This document shows positions 18,001-25,960 of a stretch of DNA of 64,000 bases, piece by piece. Below the pieces are notes generated by a model. That model was not told the origin of the DNA. It made no database searches and was given only the letters and a program-made list of their open reading frames with translations. Both the position numbers and the translations under genes were made by a program. Position 1 is the stretch's first letter. Each line of letters opens with the position of its first letter. The stretch comes from Provencibacterium sp. GTDB taxonomy: Bacteria; Bacillota; Clostridia; Oscillospirales; Ruminococcaceae. The stretch is from the NCBI GenBank assembly GCA_022792175.1, contig JAAWAN010000009.1, forward strand, positions 92,291 to 156,290. Direction: 5' to 3'.

Positions 18001-18772
18001 GGCCCAGCTCGGCGCGCAGCGAGAGGTAGTTTTCGTAGCTCTTTTTCGCCTGCTCGCTTTCAAAGCTCACCTTGCCGATGCGGGTTAAAAAGGTGGTGTG
18101 GCGGCAGTGGTCCGACCAGTAGGTGTCAATCATGCGGATTTCGGTCAGCGTCGGGTCCCGCCGCTCCTCCTCGCGAAAATACTTCTGGCAGAAGCGCAGG
18201 TCCGAAAGGTCCATCGCAAGGCCATACTGGCTGCAGAAGCCTTCGAGCGCCCGGTCATCATAATCGATAAAGCCGGTCAGGGTGTCGACCGTCTGCGGCT
18301 TTTCGTAGTCCACCTGCAGCGTCTGCGGCTTTTCGAGGGCGGCCTCGCGCGACTCAACGGGGTTGATGAGATAACCCTTGAGCCGTTCAAAATCCTGATC
18401 GCTTATCCTTCCGCGGATGGCATATACCCGGGCGGAACGCACCAGCGGACGCTCCCCGGCAGTCATCAGCTGAATGCACTGGGCGCAGGAGTCGGCGCGC
18501 TGGTCAAACTGGCCGGGCAGGTATTCCACCGCAAAAACCCGGTAGCCCTCTCCATAGGGGTTTTGGGGATAGGTGTCATCCACCGGCGGCTCGGCAAGAA
18601 TCGAACGGCAGGCCTCCTTAAAGGTCTCTTCGCCGATCCCTTCCAAATCGTAACGGTTGAGAAGGTGCAGCTCCTCGAGGCTGAGCCCGAGCGCCGTGCG
18701 CAGATCCTCGAGCGTTTCGGCGGCGGCAACCGCAAAGGGCTTTTTCTTCTCCACAAAAATGCGATATACCAT
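15062..18772 (-). CDS. purL: Phosphoribosylformylglycinamidine synthase, large fused type
   Basis: Fourth step of purine synthesis: FGAR, ATP and glutamine give FGAM. This is the single-chain form with an N-terminal PurS-like part, two AIRS-like synthase halves and a C-terminal class I glutaminase, 1236 aa. Markers are DTYWSDHCRHTTFLT, THNHPTEIEPFGGAATCLGG, the second half GKDSMSGSFES, and in the glutaminase GTNCEYDMARAF, IGICNGFQALIKLGL (nucleophile Cys) and SHGEGRFIA (catalytic His/Glu). ATG 18772 (MVYRIFVEKKK) has AAAGGA eight bases upstream, so the 43 extra codons in the track are dropped. Firmicutes often use separate PurS, PurQ and PurL; the fused form is also common in Clostridia and proteobacteria. 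It lies alone downstream of mtaB. Confidence 0.97.
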   Translation of the reverse strand: MVYRIFVEKKKPFAVAAAETLEDLRTALGLSLEELHLLNRYDLEGIGEETFKEACRSILAEPPVDDTYPQNPYGEGYRVFAVEYLPGQFDQRADSCAQCIQLMTAGERPLVRSARVYAIRGRISDQDFERLKGYLINPVESREAALEKPQTLQVDYEKPQTVDTLTGFIDYDDRALEGFCSQYGLAMDLSDLRFCQKYFREEERRDPTLTEIRMIDTYWSDHCRHTTFLTRIGKVSFESEQAKKSYENYLSLRAELGREDRPVTLMDLAVIGAKALSARGLLPDLDESEEINACSVKIKVEQGGKQEDWLLMFKNETHNHPTEIEPFGGAATCLGGAIRDPLSGRSYVYQAMRVTGAADPLVPVSETLPGKLPQRKLVTTAAAGYSSYGNQIGLATGLVNEIYHPGYAAKRLEIGAVIGAAPAENVRRERPQPGDVVLLLGGRTGRDGCGGATGSSKVHTLSSLSTCAAEVQKGNPPEERKLQRLFRNPEATRLIKRCNDFGAGGVSVAVGELADGLSINLDAVPQKYEGLDGTELAISESQERMAVVVSAADEERFIELAAEENLSAVRVAVVEQEPRLRMQWRGNTIVSLSRSFLNSNGAEKDTDVLVRAGKPCPAVKPAGSLRETLVSHMSALNRCSQKGLSERFDSTIGAGTVLMPFGGRYQLTPTQAMAAKIPVLHGETSSCSVMAYGFDPYLSEANPHLGAQLAVTESIARLVAAGGDAGRCWLSFQEYFPRTKGDPKRWGLPMAALLGALDAQLALHAGAIGGKDSMSGSFESIDVPPTLVSFAVSMGNAHHIASPEFKGADNFVYLLLPRYIETPEGTYPDFESVNEIFRQMQGLIAKRVARSVWAIGAGGALEGLCKMSFGNHIGFKAEEKLTLEELLRPAIGGFLFESDTEIPGAVHIGRTTRDYSFSLGGERVSLLPVQAAYENKLSPVYPYLSPVDESRPEVFSYPESSCAAPRIGCKKPKAVIPVFPGTNCEYDMARAFERAGAQAEIVVLRNLSAGDIEESVRRLSTAVAESQMIALPGGFSGGDEPDGSAKFIVSFFRNPRMTEQVHKLLSERDGLMIGICNGFQALIKLGLLPFGSIRPVDEKSPTLTYNTIGRHQSMLVRTRIASNKSPWLQKCQPGEVHTIVISHGEGRFIADETTLQCLADNGQVATQYVDADGNPTMDIRYNPNGSVQAIEGILSPDGRVLGKMGHSERFGESLYRNVAGSKDQHLFESAVEYFKV

Positions 18773-18918
18773 ATTGGGTATCCTTTCCTTTCTGGCGGTA
18801 ACGCGTTGTTGTGACAGGGCTGCCCGAGAGCATCCCCCCGGTTTATCTGATTCATGGCTGCAGCCCGGCTGCCGCCATGAAATAAAAAACAGCTTCTCCA
18901 TTCCGGCCTGTCTCTTTC

Positions 18919-20223
18919 TTATGGCTCCAGCTCGCCGGACATTCCCTCTCCCAGAAGCCCGGTGAGCCGGACAAAGCGGATCTGCCCGCCCAGCTCCTCC
19001 TTCATCTTCACCCGCACAGGGGTATAGTTTTCGCTGTGGCCGGTGAAGGAACCATCCGCCGCGCGCTGCTCAAACAGCACGCTGCACACTTTCCCCTGCT
19101 GAGCCGCCAGAAACCGGGCACGGGCCCTGTCTGCAGCCTCGCGCATCTGCAGGCTGCGCCGGCTCTTCTCCTCGGCAGGCACCTGCCCCGGCATCCGGTC
19201 GGCCGGGGTGCCCGGGCGGCGGGAGTAGGCAAAAACATGCATTTTGGCAAAGCCGAGCTGCTCGCAGAAGCGCAGCGACTCTGAAAATTCTTCCTGCGTC
19301 TCCCCGGGGAAGCCCACCATTACATCGGTGGTAAAGGCGGCATCCGGAAAGGCTTCGCGCAGCCTTTTCACCAGCGCGGCATATTCCGGGGCAGTGTAAA
19401 GGCGGCCCATGCGCTGCAGAGTGGCGGTGCAGCCGCTCTGCAGCGAGAGATGAAAATGCGGGCAAAACTGCGAAAGGGAGGAAAAAAGGGCGATATCCGC
19501 TTCATCCAGCCGCTCCGGCTCGAGCGAGCTTAAACGAATGCGCCGTATCCCCGGCACCGAGGCGGCCGTTTGAACGGCATCCCGCAGGCGCAGGCCGCTC
19601 TCCTCCCCATAGGCGGGCAGGTTGATACCGGTGAGCACGATTTCCAGAAAACCGGCCGCTGCCAGCCCCTCTACCTCCTGCTTCAGCTCGGACAGGGGCT
19701 TGGAACGAAACGGCCCGCGCGCCTTCGGAATAATGCAGTAGGCGCAGCCGCGCTCGCAGCCATCCTGTATTTTAATAAAAGCGCGCGTGCGCCCGTAAAA
19801 CGAGCGCACGTTCATCCTTTCGAAGGGCTCTGAGGGGGTATGCGGCGTCACCCGCACAACCCGGCGGCGCTCCTGCAGCGCCTCGGTAACGGCGGGCAGC
19901 AGCGAAGCGCGGTTATAAGAGCCGGTAATAACATCCGCCTCCGGCACAAGCGAAGCAATCTCTGAAAACGCCTGCGCATAGCAGCCGGTCAAAGCGAGCA
20001 GCGCCCCGGGGTGCTCGCGGCGCAGCCGGCGCAAAAGCTTGCGCACCTTCGCATCCCCCTCCGCCGTTACCGTGCAGGAGTTGACGATATAAACATCGCA
20101 CTCGCCCTGCTGCACCTTCGCCCCGGCGAAAACCTCATAGCCCGCGGCAGAAAAGGCATCCATTAAGCAGCGGGTCTCATATTGATTGACCTTGCAGCCA
20201 AAGGTATAAAAGGCAGCGCGCAC
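18919..20223 (-). CDS. mtaB: tRNA t6A37 methylthiotransferase MtaB
   Basis: Radical-SAM, two-cluster enzyme that converts t6A37 to ms2t6A in tRNAs decoding ANN codons. It is 434 aa from GTG 20223, which has AGGGGG seven bases upstream; the track adds 66 residues of unlikely N-terminus. The UPF0004 domain starts YTFGCKVNQYETRCLMDAF and carries NSCTV and LTGCYAQ cysteines for the auxiliary cluster. The radical-SAM motif is GCERGCAYCIIPKARGP (CxxxCxxC), then GINLPAYG. A TRAM domain ends the protein. GCKVNQYE and overall length favour MtaB over MiaB or RimO. The upstream gap (20224-20433) holds no gene. Confidence 0.94.
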   Translation of the reverse strand: MRAAFYTFGCKVNQYETRCLMDAFSAAGYEVFAGAKVQQGECDVYIVNSCTVTAEGDAKVRKLLRRLRREHPGALLALTGCYAQAFSEIASLVPEADVITGSYNRASLLPAVTEALQERRRVVRVTPHTPSEPFERMNVRSFYGRTRAFIKIQDGCERGCAYCIIPKARGPFRSKPLSELKQEVEGLAAAGFLEIVLTGINLPAYGEESGLRLRDAVQTAASVPGIRRIRLSSLEPERLDEADIALFSSLSQFCPHFHLSLQSGCTATLQRMGRLYTAPEYAALVKRLREAFPDAAFTTDVMVGFPGETQEEFSESLRFCEQLGFAKMHVFAYSRRPGTPADRMPGQVPAEEKSRRSLQMREAADRARARFLAAQQGKVCSVLFEQRAADGSFTGHSENYTPVRVKMKEELGGQIRFVRLTGLLGEGMSGELEP

Positions 20224-20433
20224 AGCGTTTCCCCCTTCCGCGGGCGGCTCCAAAAAGGAACGCCCTACAAAATAAACAGCCGTGCGGCTTCCCACATGGC
20301 TTTTAAAGGCTGCTTTCCCCGCCGCTTTCCGGACGGCTGGAAAATCTGACCACAATCTGACCACAAATTGAACAAAGAGCAAAGTCTCTTTATCATCATT
20401 ATAATAAATTCGTTCCTGCAAAACAATTAGCAG

Positions 20434-20462
20434 TTGACTTAAATCGGTTCTGCTGATATATT
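20434..20462 (+). promoter_or_regulatory. Sigma-A promoter for the HPr-like gene
   Basis: TTGACT (20434-20439), 17-bp spacer, TATATT (20457-20462), about 50 bp before the start codon. AACAGGAGGGA lies directly upstream of the GTG/ATG region as ribosome-binding site. Confidence 0.8.
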
Positions 20463-20511
20463 GTAAATATAGGCAATATCCTTAATCTAAGAGTAACAGG
20501 AGGGAAAGACC

Positions 20512-20739
20512 GTGAAAACAGTCAATATTCTGTTGGACACCATTAACGACGTGAAAGTATTTGTCAACGTGGTTACCAAGTATGATTTCGACGTTGACCT
20601 GATTTCGGGCAGATATGCAGTGGATGCCAAGTCCATCATGGGCATCTTCAGCCTCGACCTGTCCAAACCGATCCGTCTGGAAATCCATGCGGATGACTGT
20701 GAGAAGCTGCTTGAGGAGATTAAGCCCTTCATTCAGTAA
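20512..20739 (+). CDS. HPr-like protein lacking the active-site histidine
   Basis: A 75 aa protein of the HPr fold. Aligning it by eye with the HPr at 10458-10721, the region around Ser46 is preserved (VDAKSIMGIFSLDL against VNAKSLLGVLSLG), but GLHARPA is replaced by DVKVFVN, with Lys at position 15. It therefore cannot carry PEP-derived phosphate on His15. It could act like Bacillus Crh, a Ser46-only regulator of CcpA, or have another regulatory role. The start ATG follows AGGAGGGAAAGACC. It has its own promoter and a good terminator, so it is a free-standing transcript. Membership in the HPr superfamily is fairly secure; the Crh-like function is inference. Confidence 0.85.
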   Translation: MKTVNILLDTINDVKVFVNVVTKYDFDVDLISGRYAVDAKSIMGIFSLDLSKPIRLEIHADDCEKLLEEIKPFIQ

Positions 20740-20765
20740 GCCTTTCAGCCCGATGCATTTCAAAA

Positions 20766-20801
20766 CACGCTGCCCCGTAAAACGGGCGGCGTATTTTTTT
20801 T
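20766..20801 (+). terminator. Terminator of the HPr-like gene
   Basis: Stem CGCTGCCCCG / CGGGCGGCG with an AAAA-type loop, followed by TATTTTTTTTATT on the plus strand. The following gap up to 21074 shows no gene that I can support. Confidence 0.85.
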
Positions 20802-21074
20802 ATTCCCTGCGAAGGGCGCAATCCGGACAGCAAAAGTGAAAGGCCGCCGCTCCCTTTCTGCCGCCAAAGCAGCTTATCGCTTCTGGGCGTTTTTGGGCAG
20901 CCCCAAAAAGAGAGTCCGCAAAATAGGAAAGCATTTTATAAACCCTCTTTGCATATCCTAAATACCAACAAACCGTTTCCTATATTTTTATTGGGGCAGG
21001 GCCTTTTACCGCTCTCTCTGCCGCTTCGGCAGATTCCCGGCTGTCTCTTCCCGGGGCCCCGGAAAGGAAAGATA

Positions 21075-22397
21075 ATGGGTATGCGTACCGGTTTCCGGGT
21101 TCTGGGCTTTCTGAGCGCGGCGGGCCTGCTGCTCTCTGCGGCCTGTTTCCCTGCCAAAGCGGCGCAGCAGGAGCAGGCTGTGCCCGCCCTGACTGCCAAA
21201 AGCGCCATTTTAGTTGAGCAGTCCACCATGCAGCCGCTCTTCGAGGCAAATGCCGATGAGCAGCTGGCCCCCGCCTCCATCACCAAAATCATGACCCTGC
21301 TGCTGGTCATGGAGGCAATCGACAGCGGGCGCATCGGCCTGCAGGATATGGTCACCGCCTCGGACTATGCCAGTTCGATGGGCGGCTCGCAGATCTGGCT
21401 GGAACCGAACGAGCAGATGAGCGTACACGAGCTTTTAAAGGCAACCGCCGTTGCCAGCGCGAACGACGCCGCCGTGGCGCTCGCCGAACACCTCTCGGGC
21501 ACCGAAGGGGCTTTTGTCGAGGAGATGAACAAAAGGGCGCAGGAGCTGGGGATGCAGAACACCCACTTTGTCAACTGCACCGGGCTCGATGAGGAGGGGC
21601 ACTACACCTCTGCACGGGATATCTCCCTGATGGCTGGGGAGCTGCTGCGGCACCCGAAAATCACCGAATACACCACCATCTGGATGGACCACCTGCGCCA
21701 GGGGGAAACCGAGCTTGTCAATACCAACCGGCTGATCTACCACTACAAGGGGGCGACCGGTCTTAAAACCGGCTCGACCGATAACGCCGGAAAGTGCCTG
21801 TGCGCGAGCGCGGTCCGGGAGGAGATGGGACTCATTTCGGTGGTGCTCGGCGCTCCGGACAGCAACGCCCAGTTTAATGAGTCGCGCTCGCTGCTCGATT
21901 GGGGCTTTGGCAATTTCGTCTGCGCCAAAATCTCCCTGCCCGAGCCGCTCTCCCCGCTGAAGGTGGAGCATGGCGTTTCCGAAGGGGTTTCTCTCTATGC
22001 GCTGCCGCCTGAGTCGGCCGTCATCCGCCGGCAGGATGAGGAGAAGCTGGCCTATGAAGTTTCCATCTCCGAAAAGGTACAGGCGCCGGTGGAAAATAAC
22101 CAGACGGTGGGCAGCGTTACGGTGCATATCGATGGAGAGGAAGTCTGCTCCTTCCCGATTAAAACGAAAAACAGCGTCGCGCGCATGAGCTTTTTCAGGG
22201 CCTTTTTGCGGCTGGGAAGAAGCCTTTTCTCGATGGGCAGCGTCCCGCTGCCGGCGGATGAGCGCCTGCAGCCCTCCGAAAACTCCGCCGCGGCTGAAGG
22301 GACCCTCGAGCAGAGTGCCCTGAAGGATGAGGAGAGCCTCAAAAACCCTGCCCGCTCATTGCCCGCCGGCGTTGACATTGGCCGCACAATCAGGTAA
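21075..22397 (+). CDS. D-alanyl-D-alanine carboxypeptidase (penicillin-binding, DacF-like)
   Basis: Secreted or membrane-attached peptidoglycan D,D-carboxypeptidase that trims pentapeptide stems. ATG 21075 has AAAGGAAAG upstream and gives a signal peptide (MGMRTGFRVLGFLSAAGLLL, then AACFPAKA with an AxA cleavage site). The track start at 20949 is rejected. Active-site motifs are all present: SITK (SxxK nucleophile), SAN (SxN) and KTGS (KTG). The C-terminal beta-domain (PBP5_C-like) runs from about residue 290 to 370. A low-complexity tail follows instead of a clear amphipathic anchor helix, so membrane attachment is uncertain. The pgi promoter begins inside its 3' end. It resembles sporulation-linked DacF and vegetative DacA equally. 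Confidence 0.93.
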   Translation: MGMRTGFRVLGFLSAAGLLLSAACFPAKAAQQEQAVPALTAKSAILVEQSTMQPLFEANADEQLAPASITKIMTLLLVMEAIDSGRIGLQDMVTASDYASSMGGSQIWLEPNEQMSVHELLKATAVASANDAAVALAEHLSGTEGAFVEEMNKRAQELGMQNTHFVNCTGLDEEGHYTSARDISLMAGELLRHPKITEYTTIWMDHLRQGETELVNTNRLIYHYKGATGLKTGSTDNAGKCLCASAVREEMGLISVVLGAPDSNAQFNESRSLLDWGFGNFVCAKISLPEPLSPLKVEHGVSEGVSLYALPPESAVIRRQDEEKLAYEVSISEKVQAPVENNQTVGSVTVHIDGEEVCSFPIKTKNSVARMSFFRAFLRLGRSLFSMGSVPLPADERLQPSENSAAAEGTLEQSALKDEESLKNPARSLPAGVDIGRTIR

Positions 22398-22400
22398 AAT
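22372..22400 (+). promoter_or_regulatory. Sigma-A promoter for pgi
   Basis: TTGACA (22372-22377), 17-bp spacer, TAAAAT (22395-22400). It overlaps the last codons and stop of the carboxypeptidase gene and lies about 62 bp before the pgi start. Confidence 0.8.
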
Positions 22401-22461
22401 AAGGATGGGGAATCGTCAAATTCTGTATTCGTGATAAAATTGAGAGGATGTGTGACAAAAA

Positions 22462-23799
22462 GTGTCTGTTTCTCTGATAAGCAAATATGCAGAAGGGTTT
22501 ACAGCGCCCCATGAGCTGCCGGCTATCGCCCCGCAGGTGCGCGCTGCCCACGAGGCGCTGCACGGCAAAACGGGGCTTGGAAACGACTTTCTCGGCTGGG
22601 TGGACCTGCCGGTTGACTATGATAAAGAGGAGTTTGCCCGCATTGAAAAGGCGGCCAGGTGGATTAAGGAAAATGCTGATATTCTGATTGTCATCGGCAT
22701 CGGCGGCAGTTACCTCGGCGCACGCGCCGCCATTGAGCTGCTGCGCTCCCCTCTGTATAACAGCCTGAAAAAGGATACGCCGGATATCTACTTTGCCGGC
22801 AACAGCATCAGCCCCTCCTATCTGCAGGAGCTGCTCTCCATTTGCGAGGGGAAGGATATTGCCGTCAACGTCATTTCCAAATCCGGAACAACGACCGAGC
22901 CTGCGCTGGCTTTCCGTGTTTTCCGCGCGCTGCTTGAGAAAAAATATGGAGTCGAGGGCGCCAAACAGCGCATTTTCGCTACCACCGACCGCGCACGCGG
23001 CACCCTCAAGGAGCTCGCCACCCGCGAAGGATATGAGACCTTCGTCGTCCCGGATGACGTGGGCGGACGCTACTCGGTGCTGACGGCGGTCGGCCTGCTG
23101 CCCATTGCGGCGGCCGGCATCGATATCCGCGAAATCATGGAGGGCGCTGCAGCGGCGCGGGAAGCCTACAGCGTATGCGACCTCGAAAAAAACGACTGCT
23201 ACCGCTATGCCGCCTACCGGAGCATCTTCCTGCATAAGGGCAAATCGGTGGAGATGCTTGTCAGCTATGACCCGGCCTTTACGATGATGGGCGAATGGTA
23301 CAAGCAGCTTTTCGGCGAGAGCGAGGGCAAGGACCATAAGGGCCTCTTCCCCGCCTCGGCCACCTTCTCCACCGATCTGCACTCGCTCGGCCAGTTCATT
23401 CAGGAGGGTTCGCGCATCCTGTTTGAAACGGTGGTCGATATCAAAAAGCCCAAACAGGATTTCTTCATCGAAGCCGATCCGGAAAACTTCGATGGACTCA
23501 ACTTCCTCTCCGGCCAGAATATGTCAGTGGTCAACGAGAAAGCGATGAAGGGCACCATCCTCGCGCACACCGAGGGCGGCGTGCCGAACCTCGTGCTCGA
23601 GGTAAAGGACTGGAGCCCCCGCAGCTTCGGCTGGCTCGTTTATTTCTTCGAGAAGGCCTGCGCCATCTCCGGCTATCTGCTGGGCGTAAACCCGTTTGAT
23701 CAGCCGGGCGTTGAGAGCTACAAAAAGAACATGTTCGCTCTGCTCGGCAAGCCGGGCTATGAGCAGATGAAGCAGAGCCTTGAGAGCCGCCTTAGCTAG
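22462..23799 (+). CDS. pgi: Glucose-6-phosphate isomerase
   Basis: Interconverts glucose-6-phosphate and fructose-6-phosphate in glycolysis and gluconeogenesis. The 445 aa protein is the short bacterial form. Two SIS domains are visible: [19 protein letters not shown] near residue 75 and [16 protein letters not shown] near residue 140. The catalytic region has [17 protein letters not shown] and LGQFIQEG, and the family end signature has [16 protein letters not shown]. The start is a GTG with GAGAGGATG upstream at somewhat long spacing, so the precise start is less certain. It has its own promoter and is followed 86 bp later by the P-loop gene. Confidence 0.97.
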   Translation: MSVSLISKYAEGFTAPHELPAIAPQVRAAHEALHGKTGLGNDFLGWVDLPVDYDKEEFARIEKAARWIKENADILIVIGIGGSYLGARAAIELLRSPLYNSLKKDTPDIYFAGNSISPSYLQELLSICEGKDIAVNVISKSGTTTEPALAFRVFRALLEKKYGVEGAKQRIFATTDRARGTLKELATREGYETFVVPDDVGGRYSVLTAVGLLPIAAAGIDIREIMEGAAAAREAYSVCDLEKNDCYRYAAYRSIFLHKGKSVEMLVSYDPAFTMMGEWYKQLFGESEGKDHKGLFPASATFSTDLHSLGQFIQEGSRILFETVVDIKKPKQDFFIEADPENFDGLNFLSGQNMSVVNEKAMKGTILAHTEGGVPNLVLEVKDWSPRSFGWLVYFFEKACAISGYLLGVNPFDQPGVESYKKNMFALLGKPGYEQMKQSLESRLS

Positions 23800-23885
23800 G
23801 AGACATTTCCAGAGGCAGTATGGCGCCGCTTTCGCAGCGCCTGAACGTAACAGGACCAAATAATGATAACAGGGGGACTTGTATT

Positions 23886-24296
23886 ATGATTAAGCTGATC
23901 GTTGGTCACAAGGGCAGCGGCAAAACCAAAAAGCTCGTTGATATGGTGAATAGCGCCGTTAAAAATTCCAACGGCAATGTAGTCTGCGTTGAAAAGGGCA
24001 TGAAGCTGACCTATGACATCGACCATCAGGCCCGTCTTATTGAGTCGGACGCTTATTCCATCAGCGGGTTTGATGCATTTTATGGCTTCCTGACCGGCAT
24101 CCTTGCCGGCAACTATGACATTACCGAGATGTTTATCGACGGTACCTTTAAAATCGGCGGTCGCGATTATGAAGCCTTTGGCAATCTGGTTAAAAAGCTG
24201 GATACCCTTACCCAGAACGGCGGCGCCAACATTACCTTCACCGTCTCCTGCGAGGTAGAGGAACTTCCGGAGGATATCAGAAGCTATATCATCTGA
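23886..24296 (+). CDS. Small P-loop NTPase-like protein, unknown role
   Basis: A 136 aa protein beginning MIKLIVGHKGSGKTKKLVDM, with a clear Walker A (GHKGSGKT). A DIT-MFIDGTFKI strand at about residues 76-86 could serve as Walker B. Proteins of this sort in Clostridia are sometimes annotated as twitching-motility PilT-like, but it is far too short for PilT and has no hexamer-forming N-domain. ATG 23886 has AGGGGGACTTG upstream; the track start at 23820 is discarded. It lies between pgi and cls on the plus strand, followed by a hairpin terminator. I cannot assign a function. Confidence 0.85.
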   Translation: MIKLIVGHKGSGKTKKLVDMVNSAVKNSNGNVVCVEKGMKLTYDIDHQARLIESDAYSISGFDAFYGFLTGILAGNYDITEMFIDGTFKIGGRDYEAFGNLVKKLDTLTQNGGANITFTVSCEVEELPEDIRSYII

Positions 24297-24316
24297 GCTT
24301 TCAGCAAAAGCGCAGC

Positions 24317-24357
24317 AAGGGGCGGGCCTCCGACGGGAGGTTCGCCCGCTTCTTTAT
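24317..24357 (+). terminator. Terminator after the P-loop gene
   Basis: Hairpin GGCGGGCCTCC / GGAGGTTCGCCC (with two G-U pairs) around a GACG loop, followed by GCTTCTTTATC on the plus strand. Confidence 0.6.
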
Positions 24358-24415
24358 CTCCTCCCTGTTACGGCCGCTTCCGGCAGGCCGCTCAAAAAGG
24401 ATTGATAAATAAAAT

Positions 24416-25936
24416 ATGAAGAAATGTCTGAAATTTTTGACCAGCCGGATGACCATTGTCACTCTGCTTATTTTAGTGCAGCTGTGCTTCATCCTCTGGG
24501 GGGTTCTCCGGCTGTCGGTCGCCTCCTGGGTCGTCAGCTCCGGATTGGAGCTGTTCGGTGTTATTACTGTTATCTGGCTGGTCAGCAAGCAGGAAAATCC
24601 CTCCTATAAGCTGGCCTGGGTTATCGTTATCCTGGCGCTGCCTATTGTGGGCATCGTCTTTTACTTAACCTTCGGCAACAAAAAAATGCCGAAAAAGCAC
24701 TCCAGCCATATTCTGGAGTACTATGAGAAAATCGCTCCCCACCTGGCGGCGGAGCAGGATGCCCGAGAACTGCTGCGCCGGCGTGACCCGATGCTTGGCC
24801 GCCAGGCGGACTACATTGCGGGAACCTCTGCCTCTGCCGCCTACCAGAACACCGCCTGCACCTATTGCCCGCTGGGAGAGGACTTTTTCGCCCTTCTGAC
24901 CGAAGAGCTGGAAAAGGCCTCCTCCTTTATCTTTTTAGAGTATTTCATCCTCGAGCCGGGGAAAATGTGGGATACTGTTTTTGAAATCCTGCAGCGCAAG
25001 GCGCGCGAGGGGGTGGATGTGCGGGTGATGTATGACGATCTCGGTTCCATTCAGACCCTGCCCACCGGCTACGACCGCACCATTGCGGCTACGGGCATCC
25101 AGGTCTCGGTATTCAATCCCTTCCGCCCGCATGTCAACTCCATGCTCAATTACCGCGATCACCGCAAAATCTGTGTTATTGATGGGAACACCGGCTTTAC
25201 CGGCGGCATCAACCTTGCAGATGAGTATATCAATACCTATCCGAAGCACGGACACTGGAAGGATACTGCCGTTATGCTCAAGGGTGAGGCCGTCTGGAAT
25301 CTGACGCTGATGTTTTTGCAGCTCTGGGGCTTTTCTGCCAATGAAGTGCCGGAATTTGAGCGCTACCGCCCGACCGAACGCTACCCCGGCGATGGATTTG
25401 TTCAGCCCTTCGGCGATTCCCCGCTCGATGACCAGAATGTAGCGGAGGATGCCTATATGCAGATTATTAACGGCGCAACCGATTATGTTTACATCACCAC
25501 TCCCTATCTGATTCTGGACAACGAAATGGTAAACGCCCTCTCGATGGCGGCGCGCAGCGGGGTGGATGTGCGGATTATGACCCCGCATGTGCCGGATAAA
25601 TGGTTTGTCCATCCGGTCACCCGTTCCTTCTATCTGCCGCTCATCCGCGCCGGGGTCAAAATTTATGAATATACCCCTGGCTTTGTCCATGCGAAGATGT
25701 TCGTTGCCGATGATAAGGTTGCCATTGTCGGCACTACCAATATGGATTACCGCAGCTTCTACCTGCATTTTGAGTGCGGAGCCGCCTTTTATTTTTCCAG
25801 CATTGTCGGCAAGGTAAAAAGGGACATTCTCTCCACCCTGCGGCACTGCCAGCTGGTCAGCGAAAAGGAGGCAGCCGCCTCCTTTCTCGTCCGCATTGGG
25901 CGCGCGCTGCTGCGTGTTTTCGCGCCGCTGATGTAA
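24416..25936 (+). CDS. cls: Cardiolipin synthase
   Basis: Membrane phospholipase-D-family enzyme that condenses two phosphatidylglycerols to cardiolipin. It is 506 aa, the usual length. Two N-terminal membrane helices are present (residues 12-35 and 40-75), followed by the loop QENPSYKLAWVIVILALPIV typical of the family. Two HKD motifs are intact: HRKICVIDGNTGFTGG near residue 242 and HAKMFVADDKVAIVGTTNMD near 420. The ribosome-binding site is weak and the ATG is preceded by an AT-rich stretch. The next gene begins 24 bp after its stop, suggesting an envelope operon with the DUF1113-like and Stealth genes. Confidence 0.97.
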   Translation: MKKCLKFLTSRMTIVTLLILVQLCFILWGVLRLSVASWVVSSGLELFGVITVIWLVSKQENPSYKLAWVIVILALPIVGIVFYLTFGNKKMPKKHSSHILEYYEKIAPHLAAEQDARELLRRRDPMLGRQADYIAGTSASAAYQNTACTYCPLGEDFFALLTEELEKASSFIFLEYFILEPGKMWDTVFEILQRKAREGVDVRVMYDDLGSIQTLPTGYDRTIAATGIQVSVFNPFRPHVNSMLNYRDHRKICVIDGNTGFTGGINLADEYINTYPKHGHWKDTAVMLKGEAVWNLTLMFLQLWGFSANEVPEFERYRPTERYPGDGFVQPFGDSPLDDQNVAEDAYMQIINGATDYVYITTPYLILDNEMVNALSMAARSGVDVRIMTPHVPDKWFVHPVTRSFYLPLIRAGVKIYEYTPGFVHAKMFVADDKVAIVGTTNMDYRSFYLHFECGAAFYFSSIVGKVKRDILSTLRHCQLVSEKEAAASFLVRIGRALLRVFAPLM

Positions 25937-25960
25937 ACCGGTCATAAGGAGGAAGTTTCA

